Shown one piece after another: positions 17,157 through 25,668 of a stretch of 64,000 bases of DNA (position 1 is its first letter; each line of letters starts with the position of its first letter). A program made the position numbers and the translations under genes. The notes beneath the pieces are model-generated. The model worked only from the letters and a program-made list of their open reading frames with translations. It was not told the origin of the DNA and searched no databases. This DNA comes from Hormoscilla sp. GUM202 (GTDB lineage: Bacteria > Cyanobacteriota > Cyanobacteriia > Cyanobacteriales > Desertifilaceae), in contig RFFC02000016.1 in assembly GCA_005518205.2 (NCBI GenBank), positions 1 to 64,000 on the forward strand, given 5' to 3'.

Positions 17157-18467
17157 ATGCCAAACCAACTCATGGGTAAGGAAGTAGATTTAGCAATAAA
17201 CGGTGATTTCCATCGGGGTTTTGCGGTCAACCTGAAAATTCGGCAACATGGGGACAAAATTGCCGGCGTTCCAGGCAGGTTGCCCCCCTATCCGGAACTG
17301 CAAGAACATTACAATCACTGGCAGGCACTATATCGCAATTTGGATGAGGTTCTCAAAACTCTCCCCCTGAAGCGAAATGCTATCCCGACTAATTCTTCTG
17401 ATGCTTTGCCTGGTTGTCAAGAAGCGGCTGATTTGCTCACAGAAAAATTCCAGCAGTGGTTGCGGAGTGCAGAATTTAGCCCCATAGAAACAACATTCCG
17501 CAATACGTTAAGCCCGGAAGAAGAAATTTGGGTGCTGCTGGAAACGGACAATCCTAAGCTGCTACGCTTTCCCTGGAACCTGTGGGGGTTACGGGCGGAC
17601 TTCCCCAAGACAGAAATTGGCGTTGCTTCCCCTAGCTTTCGGGCGGTGGGAAACCCTTCTGCGCCCAAAGATAAGGTGAAAATTATGGCCATTCTGGGGG
17701 ATGAGGTGGCGGACTCAGACGTAGAAGCACTGAAGCGGGTGAGTGATTGTGAGGTAAAATGGCTGGTACAACCGCAACCAAAGGAGTTAGACGGCCCCCT
17801 GTGGGAAGAACAATGGGATATGCTGTTTTTTGCGGGACATAGTTGGAGTCTGGATGATGATAGGAAAGGGGAAATTAAGCTTAGTCGGCAGGTTTCACTC
17901 TCGATATCTGACTTGCGGATCCACCTGCAAAAAGCTATTGGGCAAGGATTGCAATTAGCGATTTTTAATTCCTGCGATGGGTTGGGTTTAGCCTATCAAC
18001 TGGCAGCAGGGGAAGATTTACATTTGCCCTATACTATTGTGATGCGGGAGAACTTGCCCAAACAGCTAGCCCCCAAGTGGTTGGACTATTTCGTGCAGGA
18101 GTTTACCGGGGGTAAGTCTTTGCCTGGGGCGGTAGGAGAAGCGCGGAAACGGTTGCAAAGTTTAGAGGCTAATTTTCCCTGTGCCAGTTGGTTGCTAGTT
18201 ATTTGTCAAAATCCGGCAGCCGCACCCCTGACTTGGGATACTTTGCGGGGGATCGAGTCGGGGATTAAGTGGCGCGAGGTCTGTCAGCAAGCTTTGGCAA
18301 ACCAACGGCGACTGACAACTAATCCTCTGACTGCGGGGGACGGGTTGGAGTTTGAGGTGAATGATGTTTACGTACCTCTGGGGTTGATGGAACGAAAAAA
18401 GCAGCCCAAACCTCAGCCGGATGTTTCCCCGGAACGGGGGTCGCAGTTATATGAAAAGAAAGCTTGA
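17157..18467 (+). CDS. CHAT-domain (caspase-like) protease
   Basis: A 436-residue protein. The N-terminal part (about 7-140) resembles the conserved region preceding CHAT in cyanobacterial CHASE2-CHAT proteins (FHRGFAVNLKIRQ, then LPPYPELQEHYNHWQALYR). The CHAT domain (about 120-365) has the catalytic His in MLFFAGHSW (His228) and the catalytic Cys in IFNSCDGLGLAYQLA (Cys273), as in caspase/separase-like proteases. PCASWLLVICQNPAA is the usual domain end. No CHASE2 sensor or membrane segment follows; the short C-terminal tail is hydrophilic, so it is likely cytosolic. It stands 421 bp after a small sigma factor and a DUF1822 gene. By analogy with CHAT proteases that cut a regulator to release a sigma factor in type III-E CRISPR, a proteolytic switch is plausible but unproven. 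Confidence 0.85.
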   Translation: MPNQLMGKEVDLAINGDFHRGFAVNLKIRQHGDKIAGVPGRLPPYPELQEHYNHWQALYRNLDEVLKTLPLKRNAIPTNSSDALPGCQEAADLLTEKFQQWLRSAEFSPIETTFRNTLSPEEEIWVLLETDNPKLLRFPWNLWGLRADFPKTEIGVASPSFRAVGNPSAPKDKVKIMAILGDEVADSDVEALKRVSDCEVKWLVQPQPKELDGPLWEEQWDMLFFAGHSWSLDDDRKGEIKLSRQVSLSISDLRIHLQKAIGQGLQLAIFNSCDGLGLAYQLAAGEDLHLPYTIVMRENLPKQLAPKWLDYFVQEFTGGKSLPGAVGEARKRLQSLEANFPCASWLLVICQNPAAAPLTWDTLRGIESGIKWREVCQQALANQRRLTTNPLTAGDGLEFEVNDVYVPLGLMERKKQPKPQPDVSPERGSQLYEKKA

Positions 18468-18529
18468 ATTCTGGGAAAGATAAGATGATATAGTTGCATG
18501 AAAAACGGGATAATCCCAATTTGGAATTA

Positions 18530-18562
18530 AGAAACCAGGTATATGGGAAAAACATGGTTTCT
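18530..18562. repeat. AGAAACC/GGTTTCT hairpin
   Basis: The inverted repeat AGAAACC (18530-18536) and GGTTTCT (18556-18562) lies after the CHAT gene. A related GAAACCCGGTTTT/GGGTTTC hairpin occurs at 51779-51817, a common dispersed cyanobacterial motif. Confidence 0.6.
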
Positions 18563-18635
18563 GGGCTAATCGTGAAGATGGCCGCAGTCTAGGTGAGATG
18601 CACCACGAACAACTACTTTAGGAAACTCAAAGATC

Positions 18636-19467
18636 GTGAGAGTAAGTAATAGTAGTCCGATTTCGCCCCTAGCAGCCCGATCGCTGCAACTGGTGGGCAC
18701 GATCGTGATTGTGTCATTTGCGCTGGACGACTCTGCTATTTCCCCCCAATGTGACCCAGGTGTCGTGGCGACTAGGCTTCACAAGCCAGGCGATCGAACG
18801 CGCTGCGCGCGCGCTACGCGATCGGGGGGTGATTCCGCTAGTGGGTCTGGCCTTTGTCCTGGCAGGTCTTTGGATATCCAGCATGGCTACAGAATCAGGA
18901 TTGGACAGTCCCGTACAAAACCTGTTAAAATCCGGGTCAGTAATCCTGGCGGCAGTATTGGGAGTAACATTTTTACTGATAGCGCCGATCCACGCTGCCG
19001 ATACAATTCGCAGCCGCAACCAGGCCATGCGCACGATCGATCAGCAGGCGAGTCAGGCAGAAACCAGGCTCTCTAGTGCCCAGTTTGAAGCTGGACTTGA
19101 ACGGCGGCAAAATCAGTTCAAAAGTCAGATCGAGCAACTGATAAATAGTCCCTCCGATTTCGATAGAGTGGTGTCCCAAGCGCCGGAAGAACAGGCGGAT
19201 TTATTAAGAGGCTTTAAGGAAAATCGCAACTCCCTGGATGAATATGTAGATCGACAAGCCAGAAATATACCTACTCAGGCTTTGCAACAGATTCGCGAAC
19301 GCAAGCAGGAAGCTGAAAAGCGGACCCAGGAAAGAGCAGTCAAGTCAATAGCCCGATCGTTCAGCAGTGGGCTCTTAGCGATCGGCTACTTGGGGATTGG
19401 CTGGACGGGATTAACCGGTGGCATGGGCGGTGCGAGAAAAAGGCGTCGGAAAGCAGCTGCGCGTTAA
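18636..19467 (+). pseudogene. hpsJ: HpsJ-like membrane protein with frameshift and 24-bp insertion
   Basis: The N-terminus from the GTG at 18636 reads VSNSSPISPLAARSLQLVGT in one frame. A shift near 18730 leads into LLFPPNVTQVSWRLGFTSQA in another frame, which then runs to 19467. Together they resemble HpsJ, a hormogonium polysaccharide protein: N-terminal membrane segments, VIPLVGLAFVLAGLWI, a second membrane segment, a coiled-coil (about 95-215 of the downstream frame) and a basic C-terminus. An extra ERAARALR encoded by a 24-bp GC-rich insert interrupts the expected AIDRGVIPL. The single-base shift may be a true mutation or a sequencing error; the downstream frame is long and intact. An HpsE-like glycosyltransferase follows. 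Confidence 0.6.
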
Positions 19468-19629
19468 ATACCAGAATCGAAGCATAAAATTTTCCTATCC
19501 CCCGCAAGTGTCTGGGATAGGAAATAATCAGTTGCTCCGGACGGGTCGTCAGGAAATTGGCAATTAAAAAATGACAAAAATTGTCATTCTGCCAATCAAA
19601 CAAGCATTATCTATTCACACATAGTTGGA

Positions 19630-20466
19630 ATGTTCTCGATTTATATCCTCACCTATAACGAAGAAATTGATATAGCCGCTTGTATTGAATCAGCGTTACT
19701 ATCTGATGATGTGGTTGTGGTGGACTCATTAAGTAGCGATCGCACCATCAAGATTGCTGAGCGCTATCCAGTAAAGATCGTGCAGCACGCCTTTGAAAGT
19801 CACGGACGTCAGCGCACCTGGATGCTAAAGGAAGTCCCGGCTAAACATGAATGGGTATATATCCTAGAAGCAGATGAACGGATGACACCAGAGTTGTTTG
19901 CTGAATGCGTGGAGGCGACGAAAACATCGGAATTTGTGGGCTACTACGTCGCTGAACGGGTGATGTTTATGAATCGGTGGATTCGTCACAGCACCCAGTA
20001 TCCCCGTTACCAACTGCGTTTACTGCGAGTCGGCAAAGTCTGGTATAGTGACTACGGTCATACGGAACGGGAAGAATGTGACGGACCGACTGGCTTTATC
20101 AAAGAAACCTATCCCCACTACACCTGTAGCAAAGGATTGAGCCGATGGGTGGAAAAACACAACCGCTACTCCACCGATGAAGCTGCTGAAACCCTGCGTC
20201 AGATATCCGCAGGCCAAATTAATTGGCGAGACTTGTTTTGCGGCAAGTCGGAAGTGGAAAGACGCCACGCCCTCAAAGACCTGTCCCTGCGTTTACCCTT
20301 CAGACCAATAGTACGCTTTGTGTATATGTATTTTCTGTTAGGCGGCTGGCTGGATGGGTCTCCAGGTCTGGCCTGGTGTACTTTGCAAACCTTTTACGAA
20401 TATCTCATCGTCCTCAAAGTTTGGGAGATGAATCACATGCCACCTCCCAAATTAGATATAGATTGA
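19630..20466 (+). CDS. Family 2 glycosyltransferase (HpsE-like)
   Basis: A 278-residue GT-A fold enzyme. It shows FSIYILTYNEEIDIAACIES at the start, VVVVDSLSSDRTIKIAERYP for nucleotide-sugar binding, and YILEADERMTPELF with the D-x-D-like metal site near residue 80. The C-terminal half contains PRYQLRLLRVGKVWYSDYGH and two hydrophobic helices (about 220-260) that could attach it to the membrane. It resembles HpsE-type enzymes of cyanobacterial exopolysaccharide synthesis, and the HpsJ-like gene just upstream supports this. Donor and acceptor sugars are unknown. Confidence 0.8.
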   Translation: MFSIYILTYNEEIDIAACIESALLSDDVVVVDSLSSDRTIKIAERYPVKIVQHAFESHGRQRTWMLKEVPAKHEWVYILEADERMTPELFAECVEATKTSEFVGYYVAERVMFMNRWIRHSTQYPRYQLRLLRVGKVWYSDYGHTEREECDGPTGFIKETYPHYTCSKGLSRWVEKHNRYSTDEAAETLRQISAGQINWRDLFCGKSEVERRHALKDLSLRLPFRPIVRFVYMYFLLGGWLDGSPGLAWCTLQTFYEYLIVLKVWEMNHMPPPKLDID

Positions 20467-20821
20467 CTGGTGACGTAGTCCGGGGGAGACCCCTGTCAGT
20501 GTCCGGGGGAGACGTCAGTATTGTTTGGGGATCGCAATTGTTTTAAGATAGTTGATAACCTGGGATCGTCAAGAGGCGGGGATCGATCGGTGAGTTAAGA
20601 TTTGAAATAATTGTTTACAATCTTTAATAAGGGGACTGGGGACTGGTGGGGATGTCTGCGGGAGCAAAAGCGTTCGCAGCAAGTCCCGATTTTTCCGGAA
20701 CGGTAGACATCCGCTGATGACTGGTGACTGGTGAACTGACAACCTACTGACAGCGATCCCCTGGAAGCTTTGCTCCCCTTACTCACCAGGTGGTGCAAAA
20801 AGCTGTCGTGACAATGGACGT

Positions 20822-20865
20822 CCTGCGTCTCCGGGAGCATGTGCGGCGCTCTCGGGAGACGCAGG
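20822..20865. repeat. 11-bp stem hairpin before the DUF502 gene
   Basis: CCTGCGTCTCC at 20822-20832 pairs with GGAGACGCAGG at 20855-20865, and an inner GGGAGC/GCTCTC extends it. The gap 20467-20821 otherwise has GGGGACTGGGGACTGG-type short repeats and no gene. Confidence 0.7.
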
Positions 20866-20902
20866 AGGAAAAAATGCATTTATCAGAAGAGTAAAAGTAC
20901 TT

Positions 20903-21601
20903 GTGCTCAAAAATTTCAAGCAGAACTTAAAAAACGATCTGATTGCTGGTCTGCTGGTGGTGATTCCCCTAGCTACGACAATCTGGCTGACGATTACGAT
21001 CGCTAGCTGGGTGATAAATTTTCTCACTCTTCTTCCCAAACAGCTTAATCCCTTTGACGATCTGCATCCGCTCCTGGTAAATTTGTTAAACTTACTGGTG
21101 GGGCTGGCTGTTCCCCTGCTGAGTATTTTGCTGATTGGCTTGATGGCACGCAATATTGTGGGCCGATGGCTGCTGGATTTAGGGGAGCGCATTTTGCAGG
21201 GAATCCCGTTAGCGGGTTCAGTGTACAAAACTCTCAAACAACTGCTAGAAACTCTGCTGCAGGACTCCAAGAATAAGTTTCGCGGCGTGGTGCTGGTAGA
21301 ATACCCCCGCAAAGGTATGTGGGCGATCGCCTTTGTTACTGGCACAATCAGCGGTGAGTTTAAATCTCACTTATCTGAGAAAATGCTGAGCATTTTTGTT
21401 CCTACTACCCCTAACCCCACTACGGGCTGGTATGCGATCGTCCCAGAAGATGAGACGATCGAACTATCAATTAGTATTGAAGATGCCTTTAAGGTGTTAA
21501 TATCAGGTGGCCTGGTTAGCCCCGATAGTTCAGTACCTTTGCCAGAACTAGCCACAAAAGATCGTCAAATAGAACTGGCGCTGCGAGAAAAACAGCCATG
21601 A
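20903..21601 (+). CDS. DUF502 family membrane protein
   Basis: A 232-residue protein probably starting with GTG. Two membrane segments are clear (about 12-38 and 55-82). The conserved DUF502 pattern follows: GERILQGIPLAGSVYKTLKQ, FRGVVLVEYPRKGMWAIAFV and FVPTTPNPTTGWY. The family is widespread in bacteria and plant plastids and its biochemical role is not established. It lies upstream of nusB and ftsY in the same direction, a frequent cyanobacterial neighbourhood. Confidence 0.85.
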   Translation: MLKNFKQNLKNDLIAGLLVVIPLATTIWLTITIASWVINFLTLLPKQLNPFDDLHPLLVNLLNLLVGLAVPLLSILLIGLMARNIVGRWLLDLGERILQGIPLAGSVYKTLKQLLETLLQDSKNKFRGVVLVEYPRKGMWAIAFVTGTISGEFKSHLSEKMLSIFVPTTPNPTTGWYAIVPEDETIELSISIEDAFKVLISGGLVSPDSSVPLPELATKDRQIELALREKQP

Positions 21602-21742
21602 GGGCTATTACAGGTAGAAGAAAAGGAACTATAAGGGTAGTGGGTTTTGGGTAGATTGTTAAAGGTGAATAGCATGAGGAATTATAAATAGCCGAAAAAA
21701 TTTTTTTAAATATCCTGAAGATTAAATTAGCGTGAATAAGCC

Positions 21743-22387
21743 ATGCAACCCCGCCAAATAGCTCGTGAACTGGCTCTTCTGAGTCTGTCCCAAATGCCAA
21801 GAAAGACAGGAAAACTGTCAGCCCAACAGTTGCAGGATATGATGTTGGCAGCTGTGCGGACTCTGTCAAATGAAGCATCCTCAGCACTAGAAATGGCTGC
21901 TGCAGAACTGCAACGGGGGAGCGATCGCTTACTGGACAGCGAAACAATCGCCCCAAATCTGGCCAGTGCGAAAGCAATGGTAAAAGAAGCCATAGAGCTA
22001 ACTAGCACGGCGATCAACCGCCTGGGTAGTACAATAGATTTCCCAGAAATAGTGTATCAGTCTAGCAATCTCAAAGAAGTCCAAGACTACGCCCTAGAGA
22101 TAATCGATCTGGTGAAGTCCAAAAGAACGGAGGTGGATCGAATCCTCTCTCAAGCTTTGGTGAATTGGCAACTAGATCGCCTCGCCAAGATAGACCAGGA
22201 TATACTGCGGATAGCAGTGGTGGAAATGTGGGCTATAGGTGTAGATGAAAGGGTGGCAATCAATGAGGCAGTAGAGTTAGCTAAGCGCTACGGAAATGAA
22301 GAGGAGTACAGATTTATCAATGGCGTACTGCGTCGGGTGCTCAACCTGCTCGCAGAAGAATCAAGTCAGATGAGAAGGGAAAATTGA
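21743..22387 (+). CDS. nusB: Transcription antitermination factor NusB
   Basis: A 214-residue, all-helical protein. QPRQIARELALLSLSQMP forms the RNA-binding first helix, and the C-terminal half carries DRLAKIDQDILRIAVVEMW and DERVAINEAVELAKRYGNEE, diagnostic of NusB. It binds boxA RNA with NusE (S10) for rRNA antitermination. The internal region is longer than in E. coli, as in other cyanobacteria. Its stop codon lies inside a 15-bp tandem repeat. Confidence 0.92.
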   Translation: MQPRQIARELALLSLSQMPRKTGKLSAQQLQDMMLAAVRTLSNEASSALEMAAAELQRGSDRLLDSETIAPNLASAKAMVKEAIELTSTAINRLGSTIDFPEIVYQSSNLKEVQDYALEIIDLVKSKRTEVDRILSQALVNWQLDRLAKIDQDILRIAVVEMWAIGVDERVAINEAVELAKRYGNEEEYRFINGVLRRVLNLLAEESSQMRREN

Positions 22388-22420
22388 GAAGGGAAAATTG
22401 AGAAAGGAAAATTGAAAAAC
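22373..22420. repeat. 15-bp tandem repeat overlapping the nusB stop
   Basis: GAAGGGAAAATTGA-like units occur three times in a row. The first contains the nusB stop codon, so slippage here could change the C-terminus. Confidence 0.75.
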
Positions 22421-22472
22421 GGGCGAGACGCCCGGGAGACGAAATTACAACTGAAAAAGGACAATAGTTGCA

Positions 22473-23960
22473 ATGGTATTTAATTGGTTTCGCCGCCAGT
22501 TTAAGGGTTCTGAGAAATCTCCCGAAGAGTCCAAGGTAAAACAGCCAGAGGTATCGGAAACGGAAGAAACTCAGACTACATCGCCAGAATCAGAGTCGCA
22601 AGGGAGTGCAGACGGAGAGTCGGAGGCCGCAGCAGATGACTTGAATTGGGCAAAGGCAGCATATGAGCATATTCAGCAAGCTAAGACGGATTCATCAGCA
22701 TTAGCGACGTCGTCCGAACCCTCAAAAACTGCTGAACAGATGGAAACATCGGCGGTGGCTACGGAATTGGAAGCGCCAAGAGAGATAGATAATGAGAGTA
22801 AGAAGCCAAAATCTTTCCTAGAACGGGCTAAGTCCGAACGTCTAGGACGCTTGGAAGAACTTAAAGAACGGGCGATCGTAGAAGCAGAATCAGAACCAGA
22901 ACCAGAACCGGTATTGTCTGAGCAGACACCTGACGATTCTGCCGTAGAAATTGCGTTTGATGAAGGCTTTGTGTGGTCAGCGGAAGTGCTAAAAGCCCAA
23001 GGGCGTCGTCCCGATCGAGTTTCTGTGGAGGAAATAACCTGGCTGAAACGACTGCGGCAAGGTTTAGGTAAAACCCGTCGGGGTTTGATCAACCAACTGA
23101 AGGCAATTGTCGGTCAAGGACCGCTGAATCAAGATGCGGTGACGGAAATAGAGGCCCTACTGCTGTCTGCTGATGTGGGGGTGCAGGTATGCGATCGGAT
23201 TATTGACAGACTTCAGGCTAAGCTGAGAGAGGAGACGCTACCACCAGAGGCGGCGATCGCCTATATGAAGCAAGTGCTGCGGGATATACTTGACAATCCC
23301 GGTGGTAAGGGGTATGACAAAAACTTCGCCCCGGAAAAAGATACTCTGAATATCTGGCTAGTGACTGGGGTCAATGGTGTGGGTAAAACAACTACGATTG
23401 GCAAGATAGCTCACTTGGCTCAAACGTCAGACTATCGCTGCTTAATTGGCGCGGCAGATACTTTCCGGGCAGCAGCAGTAGAACAGATAAAGGTTTGGGG
23501 CACCCGCAGTGGGACTGAGGTGATTGCTAACCAGGGCCAAAATACTGACCCGGCAGCTGTGGTGTTCGATGCGATCGCTGCGGCCCAAGCCCGGAATACG
23601 GAACTGCTGCTGATAGACACGGCGGGACGATTGCAAAACAAGCAAAATCTGATGGAGGAACTGAGGAAAATTCGCCGCATTATCGATAAAAAAGCCCCCG
23701 ACGCCCGGGTGGAATCCTTGCTAGTTTTGGATGCTACCCTAGGTCAGAATGGTCTGCGGCAAGCTGAGATATTCCGTGAGGTGGCGTCCCTGAGTGGTGT
23801 GGTGTTAACGAAGCTGGATGGAACAGCTAAAGGCGGCGTGGCTCTGGCGGTAGCAGAACAATTGGGTTTACCTATTCGCTTTATTGGCGCTGGAGAAGGG
23901 ATAGAAGATTTGCGACCATTTTCCAGCTATGAGTTTGTCGAAGCATTGATCGGCGGCTGA
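22473..23960 (+). CDS. ftsY: Signal recognition particle receptor FtsY
   Basis: A 495-residue SRP-GTPase. The first about 190 residues form an acidic, low-complexity A domain rich in E, S and P. The N domain (about 190-285) is followed by the G domain with P-loop GVNGVGKTT (299-307). Other G-motifs are GAADTFRAAAVEQI, LLIDTAGRLQNK, LTKLDGTAKGG and IGAGEGIEDLRPF. It docks the SRP-ribosome complex at the plasma or thylakoid membrane. It is directly downstream of nusB. Confidence 0.96.
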   Translation: MVFNWFRRQFKGSEKSPEESKVKQPEVSETEETQTTSPESESQGSADGESEAAADDLNWAKAAYEHIQQAKTDSSALATSSEPSKTAEQMETSAVATELEAPREIDNESKKPKSFLERAKSERLGRLEELKERAIVEAESEPEPEPVLSEQTPDDSAVEIAFDEGFVWSAEVLKAQGRRPDRVSVEEITWLKRLRQGLGKTRRGLINQLKAIVGQGPLNQDAVTEIEALLLSADVGVQVCDRIIDRLQAKLREETLPPEAAIAYMKQVLRDILDNPGGKGYDKNFAPEKDTLNIWLVTGVNGVGKTTTIGKIAHLAQTSDYRCLIGAADTFRAAAVEQIKVWGTRSGTEVIANQGQNTDPAAVVFDAIAAAQARNTELLLIDTAGRLQNKQNLMEELRKIRRIIDKKAPDARVESLLVLDATLGQNGLRQAEIFREVASLSGVVLTKLDGTAKGGVALAVAEQLGLPIRFIGAGEGIEDLRPFSSYEFVEALIGG

Positions 23961-24302
23961 TTTGGAACAATATTCATGGTCAAAAGCTGGGGGGTAGTGG
24001 GTCATACTCAATTATGATAGACGGTCTGCCGAAGATTGAGGGTACAAGTAGTGATATTAGAGATTGAAACCCAGGAGGGCTACAATACTTGGAATGGTTT
24101 TGCCCCCAAAGACGAGTAAAATAACGGGATTTCAAGCCTTTGGCCTCCCGAATGGGAGAAAAACGCAGCATATCGAGAGGTATTGGGACAGACCAGGGCA
24201 GGCATGGAATCACTACATGTTTATCACTACTCCCTCAAGCTTTGTCGCCCGGCGAGAATTATGAATTACAATCTTTAGATATAGTAGATTTTCTTGTGCC
24301 TT
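23961..24302. other. Intergenic stretch without recognised gene
   Basis: Reading frames here are short and unconvincing. A small GGCCTCCCG/CGGGAG-like inverted motif is the only structure noted. It separates ftsY from the COP23 gene and probably contains the latter's promoter. Confidence 0.4.
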
Positions 24303-24875
24303 ATGAAACCACAGTTATTGACTTCAGTGCTGGCCATTTCGGCCCTGACATTGGCGGCTACCTTTACAGCTAGCCCCAGTCGCGCTCACAAGACTCAAAC
24401 CAGCTTTGTCTGCGACATATCGAACGGCGTGCCTACAACCATTGCCCAGACTGCACAGGGTGATGTACCAGTGATTCGGTGGGTGTCAAATTATTTCAGC
24501 AGTTCGGATTGGACGCCTGAGAGGCGGTGTGAGGAGGTATCGGCAAGATTCCAGGTATACAACACAAATGAAACATTAAACTTCCTGACAACGGGGCGCA
24601 TAAACCGGCAGCCAGTTGTGTGCGTAGCTCAAAGTTGGGGCGGTTCCTGCGCGGGATTATTGTTTACCCTCAAACCAGGAATAAATCCTGGTCAAACATT
24701 AAGAAATCTCATGGGAGTTAAAAATATGACTTCGGGGCCTCTGAGTGAAACAAATGGCCGGGTTTATATCGATATGAATCGGTATCTGGAAGAGACGGCT
24801 CCCATACCGACGGACTCTGGCAGCAATTCTGTTCAACCCCAGTCCGTTCCACAGCCTAATGGGACTTTATGGTAA
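24303..24875 (+). CDS. COP23-domain secreted protein
   Basis: The second ATG (24303) is preferred. The 190-residue product has a signal peptide (MKPQLLTSVLAISALTLAAT, cleavage near SRA). The mature part shows the COP23 (circadian oscillating polypeptide) pattern: SFVCDISNGVPTT, then VPVIRWVSNYFS, WTPERRCEEVSARFQVYN and VVCVAQSWGGSC. Four cysteines probably form disulphides. COP23 was found as a rhythmically expressed membrane-associated protein in cyanobacteria; its function is unknown. The C-terminus is proline- and serine-rich. Confidence 0.8.
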   Translation: MKPQLLTSVLAISALTLAATFTASPSRAHKTQTSFVCDISNGVPTTIAQTAQGDVPVIRWVSNYFSSSDWTPERRCEEVSARFQVYNTNETLNFLTTGRINRQPVVCVAQSWGGSCAGLLFTLKPGINPGQTLRNLMGVKNMTSGPLSETNGRVYIDMNRYLEETAPIPTDSGSNSVQPQSVPQPNGTLW

Positions 24876-24883
24876 GAGTCGTT

Positions 24884-25047
24884 CGTAGTAAGGACTTTAG
24901 TCCTTGCGGTTCGTAGCGCCGTTCGTAGTAAGAACTAAAGTCCTTGCGGTTCGTAGTAAGGACTTTAGTCCTTACCGTTCGTAGTAAGAACTAAAGTCCT
25001 TGCGGTTCGTAGTAAGGACTTTAGTCCTTACCGTTCGTAGTAAGGAC
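24884..25047. repeat. Tandem palindrome array (about 36-bp units)
   Basis: Five to six units of CGTTCGTAGTAAGGAC followed by TTTAGTCCTTGCGG or variants. Each contains a hairpin AAGGACT/AGTCCTT or an AAGAACTAAAGTCCTT variant. TACTACGAAC fragments of the same family recur at about 39.11, 39.19 and 40.90 kb. Confidence 0.85.
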
Positions 25048-25064
25048 CTTAAAAAGCAGGATCC

Positions 25065-25631
25065 ATGACAAGCACAATTACTCAAGCATTGACTAAAGAA
25101 GAGTTTCTGAAGCTCCCAGAAACAAAACCTGCTAGGGAATACATTAACGGTGATATCGTACAAAAACCAATGCCAAAAGGAAAGCATAGCAGATTACAGC
25201 TAAGGCTTTGTAATAGTATCAACCAGATCGCGGAACCACCCCAAATTGCTTATGCTTTTCCCGAATTACGCTGTAGCTTTGGCATGCGCTCTATTGTACC
25301 TGATATAGCGGTTTTCTTATGGTCGCGAATTCCATTTGATGCTGATGGGGAGGTTCCCAATGACTTTTTATTATTACCAGATTGGATAATTGAAATTCTT
25401 TCACCCGAACAAAGTTCAAATAGGGTAATTGACAAAATTCTCTATTGCTTACAGAATGGTGCCAAGCTAGGTTGGTTAATTGATCCAGCCGATCGGTCGA
25501 TTTTAGTTTTCCGCCCAGAACTACAACCATTACTGTTGCGAGGCAGCGATCGACCATCAGTGCTAGAGGATATTAACTTGGAGTTGACAGTTGCTCAGAT
25601 TTTTGCTTGGCTGAAGATGACAAGTAATTAA
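25065..25631 (+). CDS. Uma2 family (DUF820) nuclease-like protein
   Basis: A 188-residue protein with the PD-(D/E)XK-like fold of the Uma2/DUF820 family: KPAREYINGDIVQKPMPKGK near the start, MRSIVPDIAVFLWSR (active-site Asp), and DWIIEILSPEQSSNRVIDKI with the conserved Glu, then GAKLGWLIDPADRSILVF. The family is greatly expanded in cyanobacteria and its substrate is unknown. A second member lies at 38367-38939. It directly follows the palindromic repeat array. Confidence 0.85.
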   Translation: MTSTITQALTKEEFLKLPETKPAREYINGDIVQKPMPKGKHSRLQLRLCNSINQIAEPPQIAYAFPELRCSFGMRSIVPDIAVFLWSRIPFDADGEVPNDFLLLPDWIIEILSPEQSSNRVIDKILYCLQNGAKLGWLIDPADRSILVFRPELQPLLLRGSDRPSVLEDINLELTVAQIFAWLKMTSN

Positions 25632-25668
25632 CAGAGTTGGCAATTGGAAAAACAGGGTTTCCAGCATC

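Noticed and set aside
24884..25047. CRISPR-like regular array
   Set aside because: Units are adjacent palindromes with no unique spacers and no cas genes are present.
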